Shown: one piece after another, positions 25,630 to 34,690 of the stretch
Position numbering within the stretch: the first letter of the stretch is position 1
Layout of the letters: each line of letters starts with the position of its first letter
Assembly: GCA_046330225.1 (NCBI GenBank)
Contig: JAXLTD010000003.1
Location: 394,261 to 458,260, forward strand
DNA: 64,000 nt
Direction of reading: 5' to 3'
Source of the DNA: CANJIV01 sp046330225
GTDB taxonomy: Bacteria; Actinomycetota; Thermoleophilia; Solirubrobacterales; Solirubrobacteraceae
Notes under the pieces: model-generated
The model's database searches: none
Seen by the model: the letters and a program-made list of their open reading frames with translations, nothing else
Told to the model about the DNA's origin: nothing
Translations under genes and position numbers: made by a program

Positions 25630-28119
25630 CTAGCTGAGCTCGCGCTCGACCTTGCGCGTCTCGTAGACCTCGATCTCGTCGCCTTCCTTGACGTCGGCGA
25701 AGTTCGCGAGGACCACGCCGCACTCGAAGCCGCTGGCCACCTCGCGCACGTCGTCGTTGAAGCGCCGCAGGCTCCCGATCACGCCGTCGTAGACGATCGT
25801 GCCGTCGCGCACGAGGCGGACCTTGGCGCCGCGCGTCACCTTGCCCTCGGTGACGTAGCACCCGGCGATCGTGCCGACGCGCGAGGCCTTGAAGATCGCC
25901 CGGACCTCGATCTGGCCGACGATGTCCTCGACCTCTTCGGGCTCGAGCATGCCCTCCATCGCCGCCCGCAGCTCCTCGATGGCCTTGTAGATCACCTGGT
26001 AGGTCCGGATCTCGACGCCTTCGTGCTCGGCCATCGCGCGGGCGTCGCCGACCGGGCGGACGTTGAAGCCGAGGATGACGCCGTTCGACGCCGCCGCGAG
26101 CATCGCGTCGGACTCGGTGATCCCGCCCACGCCGCGGTGGATGACGTTGACCGAGACCTCGTCCTGCGGCAGCCGCGCGATCTCGTCCTCGACGGCTTCG
26201 AGCGAGCCGGAGACGTCGGCCTTGAGCACGAGGTTGAGCTCCTTGACCTGGCCCTTGCGGGCGAGCTCGAGGACGTCCTCGAGCGAGACCTTGACGCCCG
26301 ACCGGCGGGCCAGCGCCTCGGTCTTCAGGCGGTTGGCGCGCTCGCCGGCGAGCTGGCGGGCCTTGCGCTCGTTCTCGACGACGCGGACGAACTCGCCGGC
26401 CTCGGGAACGCCGTCGAAGCCGAGAATCTCGATGGGATCGCCCGGCCTGGCCGCCTTGGCGCGGTCGCCGTGGAAGTCGTTCATCGCCCGCACGCGGCCC
26501 CAGTGGGCGCCGGCGACGAGCGCATCGCCGACCTTCAGCGTTCCGCGCTGGATCAGGAGGGTGACGACCGGCCCGCGGCCCGGGTCGAGCTTGGACTCGA
26601 TCACGATGCCGGAGGCCTCGGTGTCGGGATTGGCCTTGAGGTCCTCGAGCTCGGCCACGACCTGCAGCGTGTCGAGCAGGTTCTCGAGGCCGTCGTGCGT
26701 CTTGGCGGACACGTCGACGAACTCCGTCTCGCCGCCCCACTCGGCCGGCTGGAGGCTGTGCTGGGCCATCTCGGCGCGCACCCGCTCGGGCGCGGCGCCC
26801 TCCTTGTCGATCTTGTTCACGGCGACGACGATCGGGACCTCGGCGGCCCGGGCGTGGTCGATCGCCTCCTCGGTCTGCGGCTTCACCCCGTCGTCGGCGG
26901 CGACGACGATCACCGCGATGTCGGTGACCTTGGCGCCGCGGGCGCGCATGGCCGTGAAGGCCTCGTGGCCCGGGGTGTCGAGGAAGGTGATGACCTTGTC
27001 GGCGTGGTGCACCTGGTAGGCGCCGATGTGCTGGGTGATGCCGCCCGCCTCGCCCGCGGCGACCTCGGTCTCGCGGATCGCGTCGAGCAGGGAGGTCTTG
27101 CCGTGGTCGACGTGGCCCATGATCGTCACGACCGGCGGGCGATCGGCGAGGTCCTCCGCGGCATCCTCGAAGGTCGGCTCGGCGTCGACGTCGTCGGCGG
27201 CGTGCACGATCTCGACCTCGCGGTCGAACTCGTCGGCCAGGACCTGGATCGCCTCGTCCGAGAGGGTCTGGGTCAGCGTGGCCATCTCGCCCAGCTGCAT
27301 GAACTTCTTGATCACTTCGGGGACCGGGACGCCGAAGTACTCGGCGACGTCCTTCACCGTGGAGCCGGAGTTGATGCGGACCGTCGCGTCCTCGACGACC
27401 GGCGTCTCCTTGGGCGCCGGCTCCTCGTAGGTGCCGCGGCGGCGCCGGCCGCGGCGCTGGCGGCGCGGCGGCTGCTGCGTGGCCGGCCCGCCCGGCGCGC
27501 GCCGGGAGGCCTGGGAGTCGAGGACGACGCGCCGCCGGCCGCCGGACGTCCCCGGGGCCCGCTCGCCCGACAGGGAGTTCCGGGTGGGCCGCTGGGGCTT
27601 GTCGCCGGCGGCCGCGGCCTCGGCGCGGGGATCGGAGATCACGCGCGGCCCGGTGCCGGGCGCGGGGCGGTCCCCGGGCGCGGCGATGATGCGCGGGCCG
27701 GTTCCCGGCGGGGGCCGGTCCGGCGGCGCGGGCGGGGCTTCAGGGGGAGCCGCGGCGGCCGGAGCGGCCTCGGCGGACGCCGCGGCCGCGGGGACCGTGG
27801 CCGCAGCTGCGGGAGCGGCCGCTGCGGGGGCGGGCTTTGCTTCGGCCTTCGGCGCGGCGGGCGTCTCGGCCGTCGGCGCTGCGGCCGTCGGCGCGGGCGT
27901 CTCGGCCTTCGGTGCGGCGGCCTTCGGCGCCGCGGGCTTCGCTGCGGCCTTGGGCGCGGCGGGGCCCGCGCCGTTGCCGAGCACCTCGAGCGCGACGGAT
28001 TCCTCCACGGAGGAGGCGGCGGCCTTCGCCTCGATCCCGGCAGCGTTGAGCTTCGCGAGCAACTCCTTGCTCGTGATTCCGTGCTGCTTGGCGATCTCGT
28101 GTACGCGCTTCTTGGCCAT
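25630..28119 (-). CDS. infB: Translation initiation factor IF-2
   Basis: 829 aa. The IF2_N helix (VHEIAKQHGITSKELLAKL) is followed by an Ala/Pro-rich linker of about 150 residues and a basic stretch (PPRRQRRGRRRRG). The second IF2_N reads STVKDVAEYFGVPVPEVIKK. The GTPase has P-loop GHVDHGKT, DTPGHEAF and NKIDK. Domains II-IV complete the factor and bind fMet-tRNA. The frame is open further upstream, but the ATG at 28119 with CGGAGTA starts MAKKRVHEIA, the universal N-terminus. It is two bases after ylxR. Confidence 0.98.
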   Translation of the reverse strand: MAKKRVHEIAKQHGITSKELLAKLNAAGIEAKAAASSVEESVALEVLGNGAGPAAPKAAAKPAAPKAAAPKAETPAPTAAAPTAETPAAPKAEAKPAPAAAAPAAAATVPAAAASAEAAPAAAAPPEAPPAPPDRPPPGTGPRIIAAPGDRPAPGTGPRVISDPRAEAAAAGDKPQRPTRNSLSGERAPGTSGGRRRVVLDSQASRRAPGGPATQQPPRRQRRGRRRRGTYEEPAPKETPVVEDATVRINSGSTVKDVAEYFGVPVPEVIKKFMQLGEMATLTQTLSDEAIQVLADEFDREVEIVHAADDVDAEPTFEDAAEDLADRPPVVTIMGHVDHGKTSLLDAIRETEVAAGEAGGITQHIGAYQVHHADKVITFLDTPGHEAFTAMRARGAKVTDIAVIVVAADDGVKPQTEEAIDHARAAEVPIVVAVNKIDKEGAAPERVRAEMAQHSLQPAEWGGETEFVDVSAKTHDGLENLLDTLQVVAELEDLKANPDTEASGIVIESKLDPGRGPVVTLLIQRGTLKVGDALVAGAHWGRVRAMNDFHGDRAKAARPGDPIEILGFDGVPEAGEFVRVVENERKARQLAGERANRLKTEALARRSGVKVSLEDVLELARKGQVKELNLVLKADVSGSLEAVEDEIARLPQDEVSVNVIHRGVGGITESDAMLAAASNGVILGFNVRPVGDARAMAEHEGVEIRTYQVIYKAIEELRAAMEGMLEPEEVEDIVGQIEVRAIFKASRVGTIAGCYVTEGKVTRGAKVRLVRDGTIVYDGVIGSLRRFNDDVREVASGFECGVVLANFADVKEGDEIEVYETRKVERELS

Positions 28120-28121
28120 CG

Positions 28122-28349
28122 CTACTCCGATTCTACGAACTCGTGATCCATCGTCACCGGACGCCGCAGCGTCCGGGCGAAGGCGCGCCCCTGCACGGCG
28201 CGATTCCAGCACGCCTCGTCCCGGCAGCAATAGGCCCCCCGGCCCGGCCGCCGGCGGCCGGGGTCGGGGACGAGCCGGCCGGCCTCCGCCACGAAGCGGC
28301 GCAGCTCGGCCTGGGGCTTGCGCTGCCCGCAGCCGACGCACCGCCGCAT
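28122..28349 (-). CDS. ylxR: YlxR (DUF448) RNA-binding protein
   Basis: 75 aa, short and basic, beginning MRRCVGCGQRKPQAEL, with a possible zinc or redox Cys set (CVGC, YCCRDEAC) and GRGAYCC. Family members lie between nusA and infB; in Bacillus the protein has been linked to RNase P modulation. Separated from nusA by 11 bases and from infB by 2. Confidence 0.93.
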   Translation of the reverse strand: MRRCVGCGQRKPQAELRRFVAEAGRLVPDPGRRRPGRGAYCCRDEACWNRAVQGRAFARTLRRPVTMDHEFVESE

Positions 28350-28360
28350 GGGCCCCTCCC

Positions 28361-29908
28361 CTATGGCGCCGGCTCCGCGTCCGCCACGGCGTCCTCGGGC
28401 GCTCCGGCTTGCACCGGATCGGCCTCGGCGCCGCCGTCGGCGTCATCGGAGGCCGCGGCCTCCTCGATCGCGGCCTGCTCGGCGTCGGACTCTGAGACGT
28501 CGTCCGCGACCGCCTCCGCGGCGTCGGCCTCGGCCGCTTCGGCCTCCGCCGCCTCAGCGGCTGCGTCAGCCCGAGCGATGATCTCCGCGAGATCCTCGTC
28601 GGACGCCGTGGCGTCGGCGAGCCGGGTGATCTCTTCGTCGGAGAGCGGCCCGAGCGCGACGACGGAGGTCGAGGCGAGCCGCGAGAGCGCCTGGTGCGCC
28701 GGGAGCCCGCAGTAGTGGGACCCGGGCAGCGCGGCGTTCGGGCAGCGGCGGCCGGCGGTCAGGATCGCGGCGCACCGCCCCTGGGCGACCTCCTCTTCGA
28801 AGCCGTGCTCGGCCTCCTCCACCGCGAACTCGGTCTCGGAGCGGATGTCGATCCGCCAGCCGGTCAGGCGGGCGGCGAGCCGGGCGTTCTGGCCCTCGCG
28901 GCCGATCGCGAGCGACTGCTGGTCGTCAGGGACCACGACAGTGGCCTGGCGGGCCTCGTCGTCCACCAGGACCTCGCGGACCCGGGCCGGGGACAGCGCC
29001 TTGGCCACGAACCGGGCGGGCTCGTCGTTGTAGGGGATGATGTCGATCTTCTCGCCGCGCAGCTCCGAGACGACCATCCGGACGCGGGAGCCGCGCGGGC
29101 CGACGCAGGCGCCGACCGGGTCGACGCCGTCGGCGTGCGACACGACCGCGATCTTCGACCGGTAGCCAGGCTCGCGGGCCACGTTGGAGATCTCGACGAG
29201 GCCGTCGGCGATCTCGGGCACCTCGAGCTCGAAGAGGGACTTGATGAGCTCGGGATCGCGGCGCGACAGGATGATGTTCGGGCCCTTGGTCGCCGCCGAG
29301 ACCTCCTTGATCACGGCCTTGATCCGCGCGCCGTGCTCGTAGCGCTCGCCGTCGACCTGCTCGGACTTCGGCAGCAGCGCCTCGACGCGCTCGCGCAGCT
29401 GCACGAGGGTGTAGCGGTTGTCGGACTGCTGCACGATGCCCGTGACGAGCTCGCCGACGCGGTCGCGGTACTCCTCGAACATCATGTCGCGCTCGGCCTC
29501 GCGAATCCGCTGGAGGATCACCTGCTTGGCCGTCTGGGCTGCGATGCGGCCGAAGCCGTCGGGCGTGACGTCGCGCTTTTCGATCTGGTCCTCGTAGAGC
29601 GCGAACTTCTCCGGGTCGATCTCCGGCTCCTCGGGCTCCCGCGGCTCGCCCGTCTCCGGGTCGATCGTGGTGCCCTCGTCGATCGTCTCCACGATGAGCT
29701 GCGCCTCGAGGCGCTCGGGGATCAGCAGCTCGTAGACGGTGAAGTCGCCGGTCTCGCGGTCCATGACCACTTGGGCGTACTTCGCCGAGCCGGGGCTCTT
29801 CTTGTAGGCCGACAGCAGCGCATCCTCCAGCGCGACGAAGAGCTTCTCCGAGGAGATGCCCTTCTCCTCGGCCAGGGCGCGCGTGGCTTCCAGGATCTCT
29901 TTGGACAC
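28361..29908 (-). CDS. nusA: Transcription termination/antitermination factor NusA with extra C-terminal zinc-like motif
   Basis: 515 aa. The N-terminal domain binds RNA polymerase; S1 (about residues 140-205) and two KH domains (GACVGPRGSRVRMVVSEL; LAIGREGQNARLAARLTGW) bind RNA. Beyond the usual actinobacterial end there is RCAAILTAGRRCPNAALPG followed by HYCGLPAH, giving spacing C-x9-C-x10-C-x4-H that looks metal-binding. An acidic Ala/Glu/Asp tail of about 80 residues follows. The extension keeps the same frame and codon style, so it is genuine. Part of rimP-nusA-ylxR-infB; probably controlled by the terminator in front of rimP. Confidence 0.95.
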   Translation of the reverse strand: MSKEILEATRALAEEKGISSEKLFVALEDALLSAYKKSPGSAKYAQVVMDRETGDFTVYELLIPERLEAQLIVETIDEGTTIDPETGEPREPEEPEIDPEKFALYEDQIEKRDVTPDGFGRIAAQTAKQVILQRIREAERDMMFEEYRDRVGELVTGIVQQSDNRYTLVQLRERVEALLPKSEQVDGERYEHGARIKAVIKEVSAATKGPNIILSRRDPELIKSLFELEVPEIADGLVEISNVAREPGYRSKIAVVSHADGVDPVGACVGPRGSRVRMVVSELRGEKIDIIPYNDEPARFVAKALSPARVREVLVDDEARQATVVVPDDQQSLAIGREGQNARLAARLTGWRIDIRSETEFAVEEAEHGFEEEVAQGRCAAILTAGRRCPNAALPGSHYCGLPAHQALSRLASTSVVALGPLSDEEITRLADATASDEDLAEIIARADAAAEAAEAEAAEADAAEAVADDVSESDAEQAAIEEAAASDDADGGAEADPVQAGAPEDAVADAEPAP

Positions 29909-29912
29909 GGTC

Positions 29913-30359
29913 CTACTCCCCCACGAGGTTGGAACGGTGGATGTCGGCGTACGGGATGGCCACGATCCCGCGGGGCGTCCCCACGGTCACGGTGCGGTCG
30001 TCCGCGCCGACGAGCTCGCCGGTCACGCTGCGCGCCGGCTGCCCCTCGGGTCCTGCGATCGGCTCGCGCAGGCGCACCTTCGCGCGGCGGCCGAGGAACC
30101 GGCGGAAGTGGTCGGGCGTCGCCAGCGGCCGGTCGCGCCCCGGCGACGAGACTTCGAGCCCGTAGTCGGTGCGCAGGTCGGCCAGCTGGCGCGTCACCCG
30201 CTCGCACAGCGCGAGGGTGACGCCATCCGGATGGTCGATGAACAGCCGCACGACCCCGGCGCGCGTGACCTCGGCCAGCAGCACCTCGACCTCGGGCTCG
30301 GCCGTGGCGAGACGCTCGGTGATCTGGCTCTGGATGTCAGGGGCGGACACGGTGTTCAT
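29913..30359 (-). CDS. rimP: Ribosome maturation factor RimP
   Basis: 148 aa: an N-terminal alpha/beta domain (VEVLLAEVTRAGVVRLFIDH; GLEVSSPGRDRPL is the family signature) and a C-terminal SH3-like domain. It assists early 30S assembly. The ATG at 30359 lies only two bases from the T-run of an intrinsic terminator and lacks a clear Shine-Dalgarno. An alternative GTG at 30386 falls inside that hairpin. It ends four bases before nusA. Confidence 0.93.
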   Translation of the reverse strand: MNTVSAPDIQSQITERLATAEPEVEVLLAEVTRAGVVRLFIDHPDGVTLALCERVTRQLADLRTDYGLEVSSPGRDRPLATPDHFRRFLGRRAKVRLREPIAGPEGQPARSVTGELVGADDRTVTVGTPRGIVAIPYADIHRSNLVGE

Positions 30360-30360
30360 C

Positions 30361-30389
30361 AAAGAAAAAAGTGGGCGTGCGCCCACTTT
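30361..30389 (-). terminator. Intrinsic terminator/attenuator immediately upstream of rimP
   Basis: On the minus strand a 9-bp stem AAAGTGGGC / GCCCACTTT with a 4-base loop runs directly into TTTCTTT, the best rho-independent terminator shape in the window. Any transcript entering rimP-nusA must pass it. No minus-strand gene precedes it (the neighbour at 30502 is on plus), so it lies in the operon's own leader and may provide NusA-dependent autoregulation, as described for the Bacillus nusA operon. Confidence 0.75.
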
Positions 30390-30400
30390 CGGTTACGGCA

Positions 30401-30444
30401 GCCGGCCCGCAGGCCGGCTCGAAAGCTGTCCGGCGAGAATACCA
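30401..30444 (-). promoter_or_regulatory. Candidate nusA-operon promoter and leader hairpin
   Basis: An extended -10 element TGG-TATTCT is visible on the minus strand (30444-30436). It is followed about 20 bases later by a leader hairpin GCCGGCC-TGCG-GGCCGGC (30418-30401) and then the terminator next to rimP. The leader would be about 70 nt. The -35 region is not convincing. Pairing of the first hairpin might compete with or pause before the terminator. Confidence 0.4.
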
Positions 30445-30501
30445 CCGGTGCGCCAGCCTGCCCCGGGCGCCCCAGGCGCCTGCCGTATCGTGCCCGCGGC
30501 C

Positions 30502-30873
30502 ATGCCGCCCGCGCCTGCCGCCGCTGTCGACGCCTACCTCGCCGCCCTCGACGGGGAGACCCGTCGCGTCGCCCCGGGTGAGTGGGGCCTCACCGTCGAG
30601 GCTGCGGGGTGGCCGCTGCACGTCGGAATCGTGCTGCGCGACGGCCTCCTGCGCGCCCAGGCCGAAGTCGCCGGCCCTGGCCACATCGACCCGCATGTCC
30701 TGCTGCGCTGGAACCGCGACCTGCCGCTCGCCCGCTTCAGCCACACCGGGGCCGGCGCCGCCTGGGTCCAGGCCGACATCCCGGCCGAAGCGGCCTCGCC
30801 GGAGCGGATCGACGGCATGCTCGGCTTGCTCGTGCGCGTGGCCACGCAGGCCCGCGAGGCGCTGACCCGCTGA
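30502..30873 (+). CDS. YbjN / type III chaperone-like small protein
   Basis: 123 aa. The sequence alternates short beta strands and helices (EWGLTVEAAGWPLHVGIVLR, LLRWNRDLPLARFSHTG), and the last helix reads IDGMLGLLVRVATQAREAL, matching the YbjN/T3SS-chaperone fold. Such proteins are usually cytoplasmic and of unclear role. It is divergent from the rimP operon and convergent with the TPR gene (2-bp gap). Family assignment is from pattern only. Confidence 0.65.
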   Translation: MPPAPAAAVDAYLAALDGETRRVAPGEWGLTVEAAGWPLHVGIVLRDGLLRAQAEVAGPGHIDPHVLLRWNRDLPLARFSHTGAGAAWVQADIPAEAASPERIDGMLGLLVRVATQAREALTR

Positions 30874-30875
30874 CC

Positions 30876-31241
30876 CTACGCGGCGCGGACGCGCGCCCGG
30901 TCCCGGTAGAGCCGGTAGTCGCGGCGCTCCGGCCGCAGGCAGGCAGCGAGTGCGAGCGGGTGGCGCGCCTCCTCGTGGCGGCCGAGCTGCTGCAGCGACC
31001 GGCCGAGGCAGAAGAGCGCGTAGTCGTTCGTGGGGGCGCGGTCGACCACGGCGGCGAACTCGTCGGCGGCCTCCCGGTAGCGCCGGGCCCGGAAGAGCGC
31101 CCGGCCGAGCGCTTCCCGGATCGAGGCCGGGCCGGGATCGAGGTCGCGGGCCCGCCCGAGCGGCACGGCGGCGGCGTGGTAGTCGCCGGCTTCGAGGAGC
31201 GCGACGCCGCGCTGATAGAGGTCATAGACCGAGTCGGCCAT
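30876..31241 (-). CDS. Small TPR-repeat protein
   Basis: 121 aa of three to four tetratricopeptide repeats (YDLYQRGVALLEAGDYHAAA, IREALGRALFRARRYREAAD, YALFCLGRSLQQLGRHEEAR). Probably a protein-protein adaptor. The ATG at 31241 follows TGGAACGCG; longer in-frame starts overlap the transglutaminase gene and look non-TPR. It lies downstream of the transglutaminase/DUF58/MoxR cluster on the same strand and may belong to it. Confidence 0.8.
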   Translation of the reverse strand: MADSVYDLYQRGVALLEAGDYHAAAVPLGRARDLDPGPASIREALGRALFRARRYREAADEFAAVVDRAPTNDYALFCLGRSLQQLGRHEEARHPLALAACLRPERRDYRLYRDRARVRAA

Positions 31242-31285
31242 CGCGTTCCAGTGTAGGGCGTCCGCGGGCGGCATCCGCCGGTCCG

Positions 31286-33583
31286 TCAGGCGCCGCCGGG
31301 CCGGCCCGGCGGGACCGCCCACAGGCCCCGGATCCGGCCCGCGAGTCCCCGCCCGCCGAGCTCGGCGCGCAGGGCCCGGCGGTCCTCTGCGGAGGGTTCA
31401 GGTCGCGCGCCGCCGTAGCGCCGGGCCGCCACCGCGCGGACGTACGCCGCCGCCCCCGGTGAGCGCAGGTCGCGCTCCAGGCGGCGCAGCGTGACCGGCG
31501 CCGCGGGTGCCCGGCGCGCACGGGCAAGCGCCCGTCGCAGCTCCTCGAACCACGGATCGGACCCGGCCGGCGGCGGACGGCGCCGCCGGCGCCAGGCCAG
31601 CGCTCCGGCTGCCAGGCCGGCGGCGGCTGCCGCGGCAACGGCGATCCAGCCCCACGGCGCCCCGCCGGCGTCACGCGAGGCGCCGCCGGGCGCCACGCCC
31701 GGCACCCGGCGCGATTGCGGCCGGTCCCCGGGCCCGCTCACCGGGGCCCCTGCTCCGGGCGCCTCGGACACCCGCCCGCCAAGGCCGACCTGGAAGCGGG
31801 CGGGCGAGGCCGCCGGAGTCGGATCGAAGGTGACCCACCCGTAGCCGGGAAACCAGGCCTCCACCCACGAGTGGGCGTCGATGTCCCGGACGACCCACTC
31901 CTTGCGGCCCGTGCTCAGGCTGCCCGGCGAGAAGCCCCCGACGACGCGGGCCGGGATGCCGCCCATCCGCAGCAGGACGGCCATCGCCCCCGAGAACTGC
32001 TGGCAGTAGCCCCGCCGGTCCTGGAACAGGAACGCCTCGAGCGGCACCGCCCGCTCGGGCGGGTCCTCGCTGTAGGCGAAGCCGCGCCCGAGGTAGGCCT
32101 CGACGCGACGCACGTAGTCGTACGGCGTGGCCGCGGCGGCCCGCAGCCGCTGGGCCAGCGCCCAGGTGCGGGCGTACGGCGAGGCAGCCACGAACGCCCC
32201 CGCGGGAGCCGGCAGGCCGGTGTCGCTCGTGGTCGGGGGCCGGCCGGAGCCGAACGGCCCGAAGCTCACCCGGTCCACCCGGTAGTAGAGCGGCGGGCGG
32301 GTGTCGCCGACGGCGTTCGGCGCCTCGGGTCCGCGCGGGATCTCGAGGTCGAGGTCCCCGCGCACGGCACCGGGATAGTCGGTGCCGGCTGCCCGCATCT
32401 GGCTCGGCCTGGGCTGGGGGGCGTAGACGTCGACCTGGTAGGAGTCCCCTCGGTCGAGCGGCTGCCTGAGCGCGAAGCGAATCGGGCTGGCGGCGCCGCT
32501 GGACTCCTCGGGCGGGCGCGGGATCGCCAGCGTCGTTCCGGCGCCGATGAGCAGGCTGGACTTCAGCCCGCGCAGGGTGACGGTGAGCCGCTGGCGCCAG
32601 GCGGGAAAGCGCTCGAAGCCGGCGGGCACCTCGGCAGCGGGATCCGGCAGGAGCCCGGACGCCTCGCCCCGCCGCCAGCGCAGCCCGTCGAACTCGTCGA
32701 GGTTCTCGGCCTTCCAGTACAGCGGCGAGCGGGCGGCGACGCGCAGCAGCTGGCGCCCGTCGCGCGGCCAGTCAATCGGGCCGTAGCGGTGCTCGAAGTC
32801 GAACGTCACCCCGGGCCCCGGCGCCAGCGAGCTGGCCAGGGACTCGTAGTCGATCCACGGCCGGTCGCGGTCGAGGACCGGCGCCGCGAGCGCGCCAACC
32901 GCCACGGCAGCGGCGACGAGCGCCGCGGCCGCGGGCGCAGCGCGGCGGGGCACGCGCTCGAGCCACAGGAAGGCGGCGAGCAGCACCGTGAAGGCGGCGC
33001 CGCGCCCGATCTGGGCCTGGGCCTGGAACTGCACGGCCGGCACCCCGTAGAGCGCGGCGAGCAGGGCGGCCGCCGCCAGCCGCGCGCCGCCGCGGCCGCG
33101 CGTGCCCAGCAGGCCGGCCGCGAGCAGGAGCAGCCCGCCGCCGCCCATGATCACGATGCGGACCCACTCATCCCCGCCGTCGTAGGGCACCCGGATGTCC
33201 GGCAGCACCTCGGCGCCCTGCCGCAGCCCGTCGGCGAGCTCCCCGGCGCCGCCGGGGGCGAGGAGACGCAGCGGGATCCCGGCGACGAGCGCCACCGCGA
33301 GCACCCCGGCGGCGGCGACGGCGACGGTCGCCAGTGCGGCGCCCCGGCGGCCCCGCAGCGCCTCAGCGGCGCCGGCGGCTGCCAGCGCGACGGCGAGCAG
33401 CGCAGCGCCCCGCGCGCCCTCGCCCGGGCGGACCATCTGCGCCCAGTGCAGGATCCCGAAGAGGCCGAGGGCGGCGAAGCTCGCGAGGCGGGCGACCGGC
33501 GGTGCCAGGAGCGGCCGGCCGGCCTCGGCACGGCCGCCGGTGACCGTGACCGGAACCGGGACCGTGGCCGGCGCGGCGCTCAC
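31286..33583 (-). CDS. Transglutaminase-like membrane protein (TgpA type)
   Basis: 765 aa. Five to seven N-terminal TM segments (about residues 30-225) resemble TgpA_N. The transglutaminase core follows, with Cys in RRGYCQQFSGAMAVLLRMGG, His in DIDAHSWVEAWFPGYGW and Asp in VTFDPTP. A Gly/Pro linker, one more TM (WIAVAAAAAAGLAAGALAW) and a cytoplasmic Arg-rich tail end the protein. Usually found with MoxR and DUF58 genes, as here, in envelope-related assemblies; substrate unknown. Overlaps the DUF58 gene by four bases. Confidence 0.92.
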   Translation of the reverse strand: MSAAPATVPVPVTVTGGRAEAGRPLLAPPVARLASFAALGLFGILHWAQMVRPGEGARGAALLAVALAAAGAAEALRGRRGAALATVAVAAAGVLAVALVAGIPLRLLAPGGAGELADGLRQGAEVLPDIRVPYDGGDEWVRIVIMGGGGLLLLAAGLLGTRGRGGARLAAAALLAALYGVPAVQFQAQAQIGRGAAFTVLLAAFLWLERVPRRAAPAAAALVAAAVAVGALAAPVLDRDRPWIDYESLASSLAPGPGVTFDFEHRYGPIDWPRDGRQLLRVAARSPLYWKAENLDEFDGLRWRRGEASGLLPDPAAEVPAGFERFPAWRQRLTVTLRGLKSSLLIGAGTTLAIPRPPEESSGAASPIRFALRQPLDRGDSYQVDVYAPQPRPSQMRAAGTDYPGAVRGDLDLEIPRGPEAPNAVGDTRPPLYYRVDRVSFGPFGSGRPPTTSDTGLPAPAGAFVAASPYARTWALAQRLRAAAATPYDYVRRVEAYLGRGFAYSEDPPERAVPLEAFLFQDRRGYCQQFSGAMAVLLRMGGIPARVVGGFSPGSLSTGRKEWVVRDIDAHSWVEAWFPGYGWVTFDPTPAASPARFQVGLGGRVSEAPGAGAPVSGPGDRPQSRRVPGVAPGGASRDAGGAPWGWIAVAAAAAAGLAAGALAWRRRRRPPPAGSDPWFEELRRALARARRAPAAPVTLRRLERDLRSPGAAAYVRAVAARRYGGARPEPSAEDRRALRAELGGRGLAGRIRGLWAVPPGRPGGA

Positions 33584-34665
33584 GCGGCCTCCGCTGCGGT
33601 CCTGCCGCCCAGGACGAAGCCGCGGCAGCCGGCCACTGCAAAGGCGGCGGGCCGCTCTCCGAGGGCGCCCGGGGATACGAGCACGCGCCGGCCCCCGATC
33701 GCCGCGAGCCCGCGCGGAACTGCCCCCGCGCGAGCGGCGACGTAGATCACCGTCCCCGCCCGGGCCGCGGCGCCGGCGAGCGCCGGAGGCCCCTGGCGCT
33801 CGGTCACGACGGCCAGGCGAGCGTGCAGCGCCGGCCAGGCCCCGAGGTCGGGGGCGATCCGCACCGCCCGGCGGTCCCCGGGCAGGAGCGCCGAGCAGCC
33901 GCCCCCGGCCGCCAGCGCGACGACGAGCGACGCCGCGGCCCGCACGGCGGCGTCGAGGTCCTCGGGGGCCGCCGGCGCCCGCGTGTCGAGCACGACGAGC
34001 GGGCGGCCGTCACCTTCAGGACGCAGGCGGCGCTCGAGCAGGCCGGCGCCCCGGGCGAGCGCGGCCCAGTGGATGCGGGAGGCCGGAGCCCCCGGCCGGT
34101 ACGGGCGCAGGCCGTCGAGGTCGACCTCGGCGGCGCCGGACAGCAGCGCGCGGGCGTGGCCGGCGGCGTGCTCGTCCCCGCCGCCGGCCGCCGGGACCGG
34201 GAACACGCGGGGCAGGACGAGGATCTCGTCCGCCGCTCCGTCCCCGCCGGCGACGCGCGACGCCAGGCCGAGCGGGTCGCGGAGGACCAGCCGCGGCGCC
34301 GGCAGCGTGCGGCGCCCGCGGCGCGCGAACCGGGCCTGCACCTCGATCCGGGCCGCGGGCCGGCCGGCGGGGAGGCTCGCCGGCTGGTCCCCGAGCAGCG
34401 GCTCCTCCAGCGTGCCGCCCGGAAACGGCAGGCGCCCGGCGTCCGCCTGCAGCCGGACCGTGAGCGGCTCGTCCTCCTGCACGCGGGCGGCCGAGAGCGT
34501 CCGCTGGACCGTGGCGCCGCGCGCGGCGAGGCGGACCCACAGCAGCGACCCGGCGGCAAGCGCCACGAATGCCGCGCCGGGGACGAACAGCGGCTCGGCG
34601 TCGAACAGGCCGCCGCAGAGCACCAGCGCCAGCCCCAGGAGAAAGGTGGCGGCGGCGCGCGGCAT
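33580..34665 (-). CDS. DUF58 (von Willebrand A-like) protein
   Basis: 361 aa. Two N-terminal hydrophobic helices are followed by a beta-rich part and the DUF58 signature DGLRPYRPGAPASRIHWAAL, then a degenerate vWA-like fold (RPLVVLDTRAP). Works with MoxR ATPases in several systems, probably as a chaperone target adaptor. The ATG at 34665 begins MPRAAATFLLG. It lies 25 bases after the MoxR gene and its stop overlaps the transglutaminase start. Confidence 0.88.
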   Translation of the reverse strand: MPRAAATFLLGLALVLCGGLFDAEPLFVPGAAFVALAAGSLLWVRLAARGATVQRTLSAARVQEDEPLTVRLQADAGRLPFPGGTLEEPLLGDQPASLPAGRPAARIEVQARFARRGRRTLPAPRLVLRDPLGLASRVAGGDGAADEILVLPRVFPVPAAGGGDEHAAGHARALLSGAAEVDLDGLRPYRPGAPASRIHWAALARGAGLLERRLRPEGDGRPLVVLDTRAPAAPEDLDAAVRAAASLVVALAAGGGCSALLPGDRRAVRIAPDLGAWPALHARLAVVTERQGPPALAGAAARAGTVIYVAARAGAVPRGLAAIGGRRVLVSPGALGERPAAFAVAGCRGFVLGGRTAAEAA

Positions 34666-34690
34666 CAGCGTGGCGGCGGCGGTGCGACGG

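Noticed and set aside
25135..28146. 1003-aa plus-strand frame opposite infB
   Set aside because: Antisense of infB; repetitive LDDVLDL-type text is a mirror of conserved codons.
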